A stretch of DNA of 64,000 nt from the NCBI RefSeq assembly GCF_028128615.1, contig NZ_AMDP01000002.1:434001-498000 (forward strand), read 5' to 3'. The notes beneath the pieces were generated by a model. That model was not told the origin of the DNA. It ran no database searches and was given only the letters and a program-made list of their open reading frames with translations. Numbering within the stretch: position 1 is the first letter of the stretch; each line of letters opens with the position of its first letter. The position numbers and the translations under genes were made by a program. Source of the DNA: Enterococcus sp. 5H (lineage in GTDB: Bacteria > Bacillota > Bacilli > Lactobacillales > Enterococcaceae). This document shows positions 55,937 to 64,000 of this stretch, one piece after another.

Positions 55937-58015
55937 TTATTTTTGAATGTTCTCTTCGTAGTCACCATTAATACAGACTACTTGTTTTCCGCCTTTAACT
56001 TTCTTTTCGACCAAGTATTGACCACATTTTGGACATGGACGACCAATTGGTTTATCCCAAGAAGTAAAGTCACAGTCTGGATAACGGCTACATCCGTAAA
56101 ACAGACGGTTCTTTTTGGATTTTCGCTCAATAACTTGACCTTCATTACAAACTGGACAAGTTACGCCAATCTCTTTGACAATTGCTTTCGTATTCCGACA
56201 TTCCGGAAAATTACTGCAGGCATAAAACTTACCATAACGACCTAATTTAATTACCATAGGATGGCCACAAAGATCACAATCAAAGCCAGCAGGTTCGTCT
56301 TTAATTTGGATTTTTTCAATTTTTTCTTCAGCATTAGTTAATTCTTTTTCAAAAGGTTGGTAGAATCGATCAACGACTTCTACCCATTTCTCTTGACCAT
56401 CGCCAATTTTATCCAAATCTCCTTCCATAGATGCTGTAAAGTGAACATCTACAATCTGAGGGAAAAATTCAACGATTAGTGAGTTGACAATTTCACCTAA
56501 TTCAGTTGGCTCAAAACGTTTATTTGTTAGTTTAACATAATAACGTCTTTGAATCGTTTCAAGTGTTGGTGCATAGGTTGAAGGACGTCCTACGCCATTT
56601 TCTTCTAACGCACGAATCAAAGTTGCTTCACTAAATCTTGCTGGTGGCTGAGTGAAATGTTGTTTCGGCTCGATATCCAAGGCATTAACTTTATCGCCTT
56701 CTACTAAATCAGGTAAAATATTTTCTTTATCTTCTTTACCATCATCACGACCTTCAACATAAACTTGCATAAATCCTTTAAACTTAACTTTAGCACCATT
56801 AGCAATGAAGATCACTCCATTTTGTTCTAAGGTAACTTTCATAGTATCTAAAACTGCTGGGGTCATCTGACTAGCCACAAAACGCGACCAAATTAAAGAA
56901 TACAATTTTAACTGATCTTTATCTAAATATTGCTTAATTTCATTAGGCGCTCGTAACACACTTGATGGACGAATCGCTTCATGGGCATCTTGTGCACCTT
57001 GCGCATTTTTAGTTTTGCGGCTCCCGTGAGCAGAAAATTCAGATCCAAAGTTTTTTTCAATATACTCAGCTGCCTCACCTTTAGCAGAATCCGCAATTCT
57101 AGTCGAGTCTGTACGCATATACGTAATCAAACCAACTGTACCTTGTTTTCCTAATGCGATTCCTTCATAAAGCTGTTGTGCTACCATCATTGTTTTACGA
57201 GTTCGGAAGTTTAATTTTCTAGCTGCTTCTTGTTGCAAACTACTTGTAGTAAACGGTAATGCTGGATTTCGTTTGCGTTCTTTTTTCTCAACTTTTGTGA
57301 CATCGTATTCCTTACCGTCAATACGAGAAGTGACTTCCTTTACAGCTTCTGCATTTGGTAATTTTTTCTTTTTACCGTCAAGTCCCCAGAAATTAGCTTT
57401 AAATTTTTTCTTTGCTTTCTGGAAATTGCCGTCAATACTCCAATACTCTTCAGGAATAAATTTACGAATATCATTTTCGCGATCAATAATAATCTTCAAT
57501 GCAACTGATTGAACACGCCCGGCACTTAAACCTTTTTTGACTTTTCTCCATAAAATTGGACTTAAAGAGTAACCTACTAAACGGTCTAAAATCCGACGAG
57601 CTTGCTGTGCATCAACTAAATCAAGATTAATTGTGCGTGGTTCTTTAAATGCTGCTTTTACAGCTTCTTTCGTAATTTCATTAAATACAACACGGTTTTT
57701 ATCGTTTAAATCTAACCCAAGTAGGAAAGACAGATGCCAAGCAATCGCCTCTCCCTCGCGATCCGGATCGGCTGCGAGATAAACTTTGTCTGCTTTTTTT
57801 GCTGCAGTTTTTAAACTTTTAATAACATCGCCTTTACCCCGAATTGATATATAATGTGGCTCATAGTTATTTTCAATATCAATACCCATTTTACTTTTAG
57901 GCAAATCTCTAATATGCCCAACACTGGCTACAACCTTATAATTTTTTCCTAAATATTTTTCAATCGTTTTGGCTTTTGCAGGTGATTCTACAATAACTAG
58001 ATATTTATACGCCAT
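55937..58015 (-). CDS. topA: DNA topoisomerase I
   Basis: This type IA topoisomerase relaxes negative supercoils. The Toprim domain (residues 1-130) has [17 protein letters not shown] and the [13 protein letters not shown] metal site. The catalytic tyrosine is in [12 protein letters not shown]. Three C-terminal zinc-ribbon units follow from about residue 580: two full four-cysteine fingers and a last one with three cysteines ([12 protein letters not shown] and then VVCINGD), which is usual in Firmicutes. It is 692 residues long. The ATG has AAAGGAG 11 bases upstream. The dprA-topA order is classical. Confidence 0.96.
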   Translation of the reverse strand: MAYKYLVIVESPAKAKTIEKYLGKNYKVVASVGHIRDLPKSKMGIDIENNYEPHYISIRGKGDVIKSLKTAAKKADKVYLAADPDREGEAIAWHLSFLLGLDLNDKNRVVFNEITKEAVKAAFKEPRTINLDLVDAQQARRILDRLVGYSLSPILWRKVKKGLSAGRVQSVALKIIIDRENDIRKFIPEEYWSIDGNFQKAKKKFKANFWGLDGKKKKLPNAEAVKEVTSRIDGKEYDVTKVEKKERKRNPALPFTTSSLQQEAARKLNFRTRKTMMVAQQLYEGIALGKQGTVGLITYMRTDSTRIADSAKGEAAEYIEKNFGSEFSAHGSRKTKNAQGAQDAHEAIRPSSVLRAPNEIKQYLDKDQLKLYSLIWSRFVASQMTPAVLDTMKVTLEQNGVIFIANGAKVKFKGFMQVYVEGRDDGKEDKENILPDLVEGDKVNALDIEPKQHFTQPPARFSEATLIRALEENGVGRPSTYAPTLETIQRRYYVKLTNKRFEPTELGEIVNSLIVEFFPQIVDVHFTASMEGDLDKIGDGQEKWVEVVDRFYQPFEKELTNAEEKIEKIQIKDEPAGFDCDLCGHPMVIKLGRYGKFYACSNFPECRNTKAIVKEIGVTCPVCNEGQVIERKSKKNRLFYGCSRYPDCDFTSWDKPIGRPCPKCGQYLVEKKVKGGKQVVCINGDYEENIQK

Positions 58016-58135
58016 TCAACGTGTGGCTCCTTTCGGTTTTTGTGTTTCTTCTATTATATATGTCAAAATGTAGAGAACTCACAAATCGTACTTCATCATA
58101 TCTATTCATTGATAGTTTGTCAAGGATTGATATAG

Positions 58136-59017
58136 CTAAATTGAAAAAAACTGAACTTCTTCTAAAATATCTTGAGATGAAATTGTACATTTTGCTCCAT
58201 CTTGAATCAGTTTATGACAACCGTCAGATCGCGTTTCAAATAAATTTCCCGGTACAGCAAAAATTTCTCTACCATATTCAAGGGCTGCTTGAGCCGTAAT
58301 CAAAGAACCACTGTTTATTTTTGCTTCAACAACGCAAGTACCTAAGCTGATACCAGCAATAATCCGATTTCTCATTGGAAAATGAAATTTTCTAGGTCCT
58401 GTTCCGTTTAAATATTCACTAACAACCAGCTGTTCTTCCATCATTGTTCGTTGAACATGTGCTGTTTCCTTAGGGTAACAGATATCTAAACCTGTCCCAA
58501 CCACTCCAATTGTTTGACCACCGTTTTGCATAGCAACCTGATGACTCACGCTATCAATCCCTTTTGCCAAGCCGCTAACAATAGTAAAATCATTTTTAAT
58601 CATCTCTGGGATTAATTGCCGAACTACTTTGATACCATAAACAGAGGCAGCTCTTGCTCCGATAAATGACAAGCATTTGTTTTTTAACAAATCAATATTA
58701 CCTTTATAGAATAGTAAAGCTGGGCAATTATATATTTGCTTCAAATAATCTGGATAAGTTGAATCCATTACTGTGATAAAATTATGCTGCTTTTGATAAT
58801 GTATTAATTTTTCATCAGCGTTGGTCCAATAGTCCCACGAATCAGAGAATATTTTTTGATACGTAGTAATTTCTGCTATGTGAATAATCTCTTCCTTGGA
58901 AAAATCTGTGCTATCGTTATATCTAATTGAAAAGTCTAAGACTTTAAGCATACCTAGATTACCAATACCATTACATACTGCTAGTTTAAAAAGTAAATCT
59001 CGTTGTTTTTCTTCCAC
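58136..59017 (-). CDS. dprA: DNA processing protein DprA (Smf)
   Basis: DprA loads RecA onto incoming single-stranded DNA during natural transformation. The Rossmann-fold core is visible: FIGARAASVYG, IVSGLAKGIDSVSH, GVVGTGLDICYP, FPMRNRIIAGIS and GSLITAQAALEYGREIFAVPGN. A SAM-like N-terminal region precedes it, and there is no large C-terminal winged helix, as in streptococcal DprA. I start it at GTG 59017, 8 bases after GAAGG, giving 293 residues. An in-frame TTG at 59038 lies upstream of that ribosome site. A hairpin sits just upstream. Competence itself cannot be inferred. Confidence 0.92.
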   Translation of the reverse strand: MEEKQRDLLFKLAVCNGIGNLGMLKVLDFSIRYNDSTDFSKEEIIHIAEITTYQKIFSDSWDYWTNADEKLIHYQKQHNFITVMDSTYPDYLKQIYNCPALLFYKGNIDLLKNKCLSFIGARAASVYGIKVVRQLIPEMIKNDFTIVSGLAKGIDSVSHQVAMQNGGQTIGVVGTGLDICYPKETAHVQRTMMEEQLVVSEYLNGTGPRKFHFPMRNRIIAGISLGTCVVEAKINSGSLITAQAALEYGREIFAVPGNLFETRSDGCHKLIQDGAKCTISSQDILEEVQFFSI

Positions 59018-59033
59018 AATAAAAACCTTCTTT

Positions 59034-59063
59034 CGCAAATACTTGTTTGAATAAGTATTCGCA
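59034..59063 (-). other. Hairpin in the rnhB-dprA gap
   Basis: CGCAAATACTT (59034-59044) pairs with AAGTATTCG (59053-59061) with one mismatch. It ends a few bases before the dprA ribosome site and has no T-run on the transcribed strand, so it is not a simple terminator. Confidence 0.5.
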
Positions 59064-59084
59064 AAAAAAGGCCGATTTCATTTT

Positions 59085-59852
59085 TTAATACAAATCTTTA
59101 ATTGGCGCAAATGTTTTTCTATGAATAGTACAAATTCCTTGATTTTCAATTCCTAATAAATGCTCTTTTGTGCCATAGCCAGCATTTTTTTCAAAAGCAT
59201 ATCCGGGATACATAACTGCATATTCTTCCATTAATCTATCACGAATAACTTTTGCTACAATACTTGCTGCCGCAATAGAAATTGAACGTGCATCACCTTT
59301 AATAATATTTTCTTGCGGAATTGATACGTCTAAGGTCATTGCATCAATTAATAAATAATCCGGCACGAAACACAGGTCTTCTAAAGCAATCCCCATCGCC
59401 AGTTTTGAAGCCTGATAGATATTAATTTTATCAATCATATTGTGATCTACCATACCAATACCAATCGATATCGCTTGATTTTGGATTTCATCATAGAGCT
59501 CATCTCTTTTTTTGGCAGATAGCTTTTTCGAATCATTTACTCCTAATAATTGAAAATTTTCCGGTAGAATGACTGCCGCAGCCACTACTGGTCCAGCCAA
59601 CGGTCCACGGCCAACTTCATCAATTCCGACAATTAGTCGATGCCCTTTGGAACGAGCATTTTTTTCAAATTGCTGCATTTCTTCAAAGAGGGCGAGATCT
59701 TTTTCATGACGTTGAAGTCTCCGATTCCACTGAGCCAAGGCTTGTTGAACACCACTACGTTCATCTTTTTTCCAGTCTTCAATTCGTTTATCTTCACGAA
59801 TATCTATTGTTGCTAATGCTGCCTTAATTTGTTGAATTGATTCAGTTTTCAT
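59085..59852 (-). CDS. rnhB: Ribonuclease HII
   Basis: The enzyme removes misincorporated ribonucleotides and RNA from RNA-DNA hybrids. The active-site signature GIDEVGRGPLAGPVVAAAV carries the catalytic Asp-Glu pair, with further acids in LLIDAMTLDV. The 255-residue length includes an N-terminal extension of about 70 residues common to Firmicute RnhB. Its start overlaps the end of rbgA by 11 bases, so the two are co-translated. Confidence 0.95.
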   Translation of the reverse strand: MKTESIQQIKAALATIDIREDKRIEDWKKDERSGVQQALAQWNRRLQRHEKDLALFEEMQQFEKNARSKGHRLIVGIDEVGRGPLAGPVVAAAVILPENFQLLGVNDSKKLSAKKRDELYDEIQNQAISIGIGMVDHNMIDKINIYQASKLAMGIALEDLCFVPDYLLIDAMTLDVSIPQENIIKGDARSISIAAASIVAKVIRDRLMEEYAVMYPGYAFEKNAGYGTKEHLLGIENQGICTIHRKTFAPIKDLY

Positions 59853-60705
59853 CTTTTAGTGCTCCTAGTTCTTCCCAACGATCTAGTGTATACGGACCTA
59901 ATTTGCTACTACGTATCTCTTGGATAATCATTTCACTAGCTCGAGCATAATCATCCCGGTAGCCTCGTTTTTGACTAATTAGCATTAACAATTCAGCTGC
60001 AGGTAAAAAAGTATCTTCTTCAGTGACTTGGTAACGTTCAATTAATCGTTCTGGATAAAAACGAGCAAAGAAACTTAAGCCATAAATCGCCAAATCATCC
60101 AAATGAAGCAGTTGGTCTTTAATTGCTCCTGTTAAAGCTAATTTTTTACCGATTTCTTGATCTTCAAATTTGGGCCATAAAATTCCCGGGGTATCTAAAA
60201 GCTCTAAATCAGTTCCTGAACGAAGCCATTGTTGTCCTTTGGTAACTCCAGGTTTATTGCCGGTTTGCGCAATTTTTTTGCCCACCAGACGATTCATTAA
60301 AGTTGATTTTCCGACATTCGGTATCCCGATACACATTGCACGGATTGCTCGTGGTTTCAAGCCTTTAGAACGTTCACGATCTAGCTTTTCCTTCAAGGCT
60401 TTCTTTGCTTCAGGAACTATTTTGTTAACGCCTTTATTTTGTTGGGCATTAATAACTAAGGTATGGTAACCTTTTTGCTGAAAATAGTGCTGCCATTTTT
60501 GATTTTGATCTTTATCCGCTAGGTCACCTTTGTTTAATAAAATCAAACGAGGTTTTTGTTGTACAATTTGATCCATCATCGGATTTCTAGATGAAAGCGG
60601 TAATCGTGCATCAATTAATTCAAAAACGATATCAACATATTTAATTTTTTCAGATACTTCTCTTCTGGCTTTAGCCATGTGTCCCGGAAACCATTGTATT
60701 GTCAT
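59842..60705 (-). CDS. rbgA: Ribosome biogenesis GTPase RbgA (YlqF)
   Basis: This circularly permuted GTPase is needed for late 50S subunit assembly. The motif order is permuted: G4 NKGD (about residue 58) comes before G1 GIPNVGKST (about 127) and G3 DTPG (about 176). The N-terminal WFPGHMAKARRE and the C-terminal ANTAR-like RNA-binding helices are typical. It is 287 residues long. It lies between lepB and rnhB, matching the Bacillus lepB/sipS-rbgA-rnhB order, with only 8 bases to lepB. Confidence 0.95.
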   Translation of the reverse strand: MTIQWFPGHMAKARREVSEKIKYVDIVFELIDARLPLSSRNPMMDQIVQQKPRLILLNKGDLADKDQNQKWQHYFQQKGYHTLVINAQQNKGVNKIVPEAKKALKEKLDRERSKGLKPRAIRAMCIGIPNVGKSTLMNRLVGKKIAQTGNKPGVTKGQQWLRSGTDLELLDTPGILWPKFEDQEIGKKLALTGAIKDQLLHLDDLAIYGLSFFARFYPERLIERYQVTEEDTFLPAAELLMLISQKRGYRDDYARASEMIIQEIRSSKLGPYTLDRWEELGALKDEN

Positions 60706-60713
60706 TCTATCAC

Positions 60714-61268
60714 CTATCTTGGTATAAATTTCATATGAGTTATTGGATAATAAACAAATTGTGCTTTGCCTATTATATATTTACTTTCTACTGCTCCAAA
60801 AGAACGGCTGTCTTTTGACATTCTACGATTATCACCTAAGACGAAATAACTATCTTCCGGCAAAACTTCTTCCGTAGTTAGATCACTTAAATTAAAATTC
60901 GTCGTATAAGGTACAGATTCATGATCTTTTTTTAAATTTTTCTCTAAAAACGGCTCTTCAATTGGTTTATCATTTATATATAACTGATCATCTTCGTAAC
61001 GCACGGCATCACCTGGCAAACCGATCACTCGTTTAATATAAATTTCTCCATTTGGCAACTTGAAAACTACTACATCGAAACGCTTGATAGACGAAAATTT
61101 TTCCATCAAAATCATATCGCCTTGACTAAGTGTTTTTTCCATTGAATTGCCGTCAACCGGCACAGGAATTAAGATAAAACCTCTTAGTATAAACAATAAT
61201 ACTAAGGAAGGAATGAGCATTTTCATGAAAAACATAAAGTAGCCGATATAAGTTTTCTGTTTTTCCAC
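60714..61268 (-). CDS. lepB: Signal peptidase I
   Basis: This membrane serine protease removes signal peptides from secreted proteins. One N-terminal helix (about 14-36) anchors it. Catalytic Ser42 is in DGNSMEKTL and Lys79 in YIKRVIGLPGD, with the C-terminal box GDNRRMSKDSRSFG. I start it at GTG 61268, 9 bases after AAGGGAG, giving 184 residues. An upstream in-frame ATG at 61319 would add a polar leader lying over that ribosome site. It would process the glucosaminidase and giant adhesin encoded in this window. Confidence 0.93.
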   Translation of the reverse strand: MEKQKTYIGYFMFFMKMLIPSLVLLFILRGFILIPVPVDGNSMEKTLSQGDMILMEKFSSIKRFDVVVFKLPNGEIYIKRVIGLPGDAVRYEDDQLYINDKPIEEPFLEKNLKKDHESVPYTTNFNLSDLTTEEVLPEDSYFVLGDNRRMSKDSRSFGAVESKYIIGKAQFVYYPITHMKFIPR

Positions 61269-61382
61269 TCCTGTTCTCTCCCTTTTTAAGTTTCTAGTTC
61301 TATTATAAGTTAAAAACATTGGAAAAAGCGACTAATACATCATATTAATTAAAGTAAAATTAGCGCAAAATATAATTGTTTT

Positions 61383-62822
61383 TTATTTTTGTAGTTCTTT
61401 GACAGCAGTATCGTATGCACGATCATTTTCTTGAATTTTTTTCCCGATTTCTCGTTCGATAGCTGTCGCAGTTTCGTTATCTAGTTCTCCATTCGCTGGC
61501 AAGTTATTCGCTGCCTGAATTGTTGTTACTGCTGTTTTAGTCTGCTTTGTATAATCACTACTGTCAGCATTCACGTCGTAGCCAAGTGCACTCAATATTG
61601 CATTGACATTTTTCACAACAGCTGACGAATCACCTTCTTTTAAAACTTTTTCTCTAGAGATTGGTGAAAAGTACGCATAATCTGGATAATCGGCTTCAAT
61701 GCTAGGCTCTAGACCTTTTTCATGTATCCATTCCCCATTAGGAGTTAACCATTTTAAAACTGTTAATTTAATTTCACTTTTGTCGTTTAAGTTTTTAACT
61801 GTTTGAACAGTTCCTTTACCGAAAGTTGTTGTACCAATTATTTTTTTATCACCAGATTCTTTCAATGCAGCCGCGAAAATTTCAGAGGCACTAGCACTAT
61901 CTTTATCAACTAAAACTACAGTTGGTTCAGTCACTTTAAAGCCACCATCTAGCTCGGGTCCAGCAACAGCCTTACTTGTATGTCCATTTTTGTCTTCGAA
62001 TTTAAGGATGGTCTGTCCATCTTCTAGGAACATACTAGCCATTTGCTCAACTTGATTTAATAACCCACCCGGATTTTGTCTTACATCAATAATAAACGAA
62101 GTTGCTCCTTCTTTTCTTAAAGACTTAATGGTTTCTTGAAGTTCTTCATACGTTTTCTGACCAAAAGAGGTAATCGTAATTGCGCCGATAGAAGGATCTT
62201 GTTTAGCCAAACTACCTTTAACTGTCTCAATTGGAATTTCATCACGAATCAGTTTTAGCTCGAAAGTTTCTGTTCCTCGAAGAATAGTCAAACGGACTTC
62301 TGATCCTTTTTTTCCACGAATTTTACTAACAACTTGGGAAAGTGTTTTACCTTGTGTTTCTTCGTTATCAACTTTTAAGATCACATCATCTGTTTTCATA
62401 CCAGCTTTTGCTGCCGGTGAGCCTTCAATTGGAGCTTGTGCCACAGTGGGTAAATCATCTTTCATTGTAAGAGTTGCGCCAATTCCTTCGAAACTTCCAG
62501 CTAAACTTTGATCTAGCTCATCTGCTTCTGGTTCGTTTAAATAGCTAGAATAAGGATCATCCAAGGCTTCTGCCATTCCTTTTAAGGCACCTTCTACTAA
62601 TTTATTTTCGTCAACATCACCAACATAGTTCGATACGATTTCGTTGTAAAGCTCATCAACTTTTTTTAAGTTACTACTTTGAATTGGTTGATTGGCTAAT
62701 TGCTGCTTATAGCGATAATCAAAATAGATATAAAAACTACCACCAGCTAAAAATGCAACACAAATAATTGAAACTATGTATTGGTAAAAAGGCACTTGTC
62801 GTTTATCTTTCATAAGTGTCAT
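61383..62822 (-). CDS. C-terminal processing peptidase (S41/CtpA-like) with PDZ and peptidoglycan-binding domains
   Basis: This extracytoplasmic serine protease has 479 residues. A single N-terminal helix (about 14-34) anchors it. A PDZ domain (about 110-190, with GSPAAKAGMKTDDVIL) selects C-termini. The S41 core has the catalytic dyad Ser311 (SASASEIF) and Lys336 (TFGKGTVQT). A peptidoglycan_binding_1 domain follows (about 400-465). The layout matches Bacillus CtpA/CtpB. AAGGA lies 5 bases before ATG 62822; an in-frame ATG three codons on is also possible. The substrate is unknown. Confidence 0.93.
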   Translation of the reverse strand: MTLMKDKRQVPFYQYIVSIICVAFLAGGSFYIYFDYRYKQQLANQPIQSSNLKKVDELYNEIVSNYVGDVDENKLVEGALKGMAEALDDPYSSYLNEPEADELDQSLAGSFEGIGATLTMKDDLPTVAQAPIEGSPAAKAGMKTDDVILKVDNEETQGKTLSQVVSKIRGKKGSEVRLTILRGTETFELKLIRDEIPIETVKGSLAKQDPSIGAITITSFGQKTYEELQETIKSLRKEGATSFIIDVRQNPGGLLNQVEQMASMFLEDGQTILKFEDKNGHTSKAVAGPELDGGFKVTEPTVVLVDKDSASASEIFAAALKESGDKKIIGTTTFGKGTVQTVKNLNDKSEIKLTVLKWLTPNGEWIHEKGLEPSIEADYPDYAYFSPISREKVLKEGDSSAVVKNVNAILSALGYDVNADSSDYTKQTKTAVTTIQAANNLPANGELDNETATAIEREIGKKIQENDRAYDTAVKELQK

Positions 62823-62879
62823 CTCTTTCCTTTTAAAATATCATTGCGTAGGTTCCAGTTTACCATGAATAAAAAAGAA

Positions 62880-62902
62880 GGAAAAGCTTTCTTTGCCTTT
62901 CC
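62880..62902 (-). terminator. Possible terminator after yozE
   Basis: On the minus strand GGAAAG pairs with CTTTTCC, followed by a T-rich run. The stem is short. Confidence 0.4.
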
Positions 62903-62911
62903 TACTCCATT

Positions 62912-63130
62912 TTATTTATTATTTTCAAGATATTTTTCCCAGACTTCATCAAAAATAAGCATGTTCGGTAAATAATCAACGTTCATTTCCAAATAAGTAG
63001 ACAATTCATGATAATCTTCTGATTGCTTAGGAAACTGGATATCTTTTGCCGCATCGTTGGCAAATTGACTTTCGGTTGTTTTTATCGGTGTTCTCAATGT
63101 CATTAGGTAATGGTAAAAACTTCTTCTCAT
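62912..63130 (-). CDS. YozE family protein (UPF0346)
   Basis: This 72-residue, all-helical SAM-like domain protein of the YozE family is recognised by SFYHYLMTLR at the N-terminus, FANDAAKDIQFPKQSEDY in the middle, and the FDEVWEKY end. Its function is unknown. It starts 4 bases after the msrA stop, so it is part of an ypmS-msrA-yozE operon, an arrangement shared by many Firmicutes. Confidence 0.88.
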   Translation of the reverse strand: MRRSFYHYLMTLRTPIKTTESQFANDAAKDIQFPKQSEDYHELSTYLEMNVDYLPNMLIFDEVWEKYLENNK

Positions 63131-63134
63131 TAAC

Positions 63135-63644
63135 TCACCAATTCTCCTCTAAAAAATTTGCTCGATTCACATGTGCTTGCTCGTAACGTTCTGGTTCTTT
63201 TTGATAAAAATCTTGATGATAGTCTTCTGCTGGATAAAAAATAGTTGCCGGTTCAATCGTTGTAACTATTGGTTCAGTAAAACGTCCACTATTTTGTAAA
63301 TTGTCTTTACTTTTTTCAGCAATTATCTGCTGCTTATCATTTGTGTAAAAAATTACTGGACGATAATTATCTCCACGATCTTCAAATTGTCCAAGCGCAT
63401 CTGTCGGATCAGTTTGCTGCCAATAAATTTCAACTAATTTTTCATATGCCATAATTTCAGGATCAAATTCAATTTCTACCGCTTCTGTATGTCCAGTAGT
63501 ATGACTCAAAACTTGTTCGTAGGTTGGATTCGCTACATGTCCTCCAGTATATCCAGAAATGATTGAGAGAATCCCTGGTTGCGTATCAAAAGGCTGAATC
63601 ATACACCAAAAACAACCACCTGCAAAAATAGCTTTTTCACTCAA
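63135..63644 (-). CDS. msrA: Peptide methionine-S-sulfoxide reductase MsrA
   Basis: The enzyme reduces methionine S-sulfoxide in proteins after oxidative damage. Catalytic Cys11 is in GGCFWCM. The [15 protein letters not shown] and [12 protein letters not shown] motifs are intact. The 169-residue length is typical; a second, resolving cysteine near the C-terminus is not evident. Its ATG overlaps the stop of ypmS by 4 bases, indicating coupling. No msrB fusion is present. Confidence 0.95.
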   Translation of the reverse strand: MSEKAIFAGGCFWCMIQPFDTQPGILSIISGYTGGHVANPTYEQVLSHTTGHTEAVEIEFDPEIMAYEKLVEIYWQQTDPTDALGQFEDRGDNYRPVIFYTNDKQQIIAEKSKDNLQNSGRFTEPIVTTIEPATIFYPAEDYHQDFYQKEPERYEQAHVNRANFLEENW

Positions 63645-64000
63645 TTCGTTCCCTCCTCACTGTTAGTTGTTGTCTCTTCTTTATCCTTTGGTAAATAAAC
63701 ATTCATTCGAATATCATCATCTACTAAATTAATTTTTTCAGCTCGGATAAATAAACCATTCTGCATTCTAAATTGATCCAAACGTAACAAGATTGTACTT
63801 TCATCCGGATTTACTTCTACCCAGCTTGGTAACTTGTAGTCTCTTTGAACAAACTTCAAAATTTCCTTTATTGGCAAGCTTAAAGTGCCAATTGATAAAC
63901 TTTTTGCCTTTAATTGAATATTACCATTGTCCATTACATAGGGATCAAAGTATAAATAAAATTGAATTGGAAACCCTAAGACTTCAAAAGTACCATTCAG
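63641..64000 (-). CDS. YpmS-like DUF2140 protein, C-terminal part
   Basis: The gene runs off the right window edge; the visible part is the last 119 or so residues, with the open frame continuing to base 64000. The visible sequence ([34 protein letters not shown] and onward) matches the extracytoplasmic beta-rich domain of YpmS/DUF2140 proteins, which have a single N-terminal membrane anchor. Function is unknown. It heads the ypmS-msrA-yozE run. Confidence 0.75.
   Translation of the reverse strand: MNGTFEVLGFPIQFYLYFDPYVMDNGNIQLKAKSLSIGTLSLPIKEILKFVQRDYKLPSWVEVNPDESTILLRLDQFRMQNGLFIRAEKINLVDDDIRMNVYLPKDKEETTTNSEEGTN

Noticed and set aside
58016-58135. 61-codon minus-strand ORF and an overlapping plus-strand ORF in the dprA-topA gap
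   Set aside because: Both overlap known genes, lack ribosome sites and have no plausible protein pattern.

Overview
The window is AT-rich, densely coded low-GC Gram-positive DNA. Gene content and order point to Enterococcus or a close relative in the Enterococcaceae. The NADH oxidase and NADH peroxidase look very close to the classical Enterococcus faecalis enzymes as I remember them. ThyA has the long, roughly 315-residue lactobacillale form. The order dprA-topA-trmFO-xerC-hslV-hslU-codY is a typical Firmicute/enterococcal block. The species cannot be fixed by reading alone. No rRNA, tRNA, CRISPR array, prophage or insertion sequence was seen.

Layout. 1-4747: the end of an LCP cell-wall ligase gene, a DegV lipid-binding protein, three small unknown genes and a CPA1 Na+/H+ antiporter. 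4810-8177: an ABC-F ATPase, thymidylate synthase and dihydrofolate reductase. 8187-12768: LexA with a divergent DUF896 gene and a LexA-box-like site between them, transketolase, a dispersed repeat/terminator element, and a secreted LysM glucosaminidase. 12807-17530: IspH, cysteine synthase, PerR, RidA and H2O-forming NADH oxidase. 17962-24651: one giant cell-wall-anchored protein of about 2229 residues with about 20 Ig-like repeats of 89 residues and a non-canonical LPNNG sorting motif. 24810-30840: MetA (acetyl-CoA type by its Glu111), a transporter plus amidohydrolase pair of unknown substrate, NADH peroxidase and a GNAT. 31161-39158: a cation P-type ATPase, an ABC-2 exporter pair, cardiolipin synthase, a DUF2179 membrane protein and an unknown protein. 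39245-48246 (minus): Mn-dependent pyrophosphatase, pyruvate formate-lyase with its activase, and topoisomerase IV. 48369-64000: a CoA-binding protein, PlsY, an aldose-epimerase-like protein, then the long minus-strand housekeeping block (codY, hslUV, xerC, trmFO, topA, dprA, rnhB, rbgA, lepB, ctpA, yozE, msrA, ypmS).

How the genes fit together. Several genes fit a fermentative, peroxide-exposed lifestyle: PerR, Nox, Npr and MsrA for oxygen and peroxide, and PflAB for mixed-acid fermentation. CysK and MetA serve sulfur amino-acid synthesis. LCP, the glucosaminidase, the giant adhesin-like protein, signal peptidase and CtpA act at the envelope.

The least ordinary items are these: the transporter/amidohydrolase pair at 26008-28611, whose enzyme resembles cytosine deaminase but lacks two catalytic acidic residues; the two-copy structured repeat after tkt and trmFO, whose terminator stems differ in sequence yet stay paired; the giant repeat protein with a recently duplicated repeat; and an ispH gene in a lineage usually credited with the mevalonate route.
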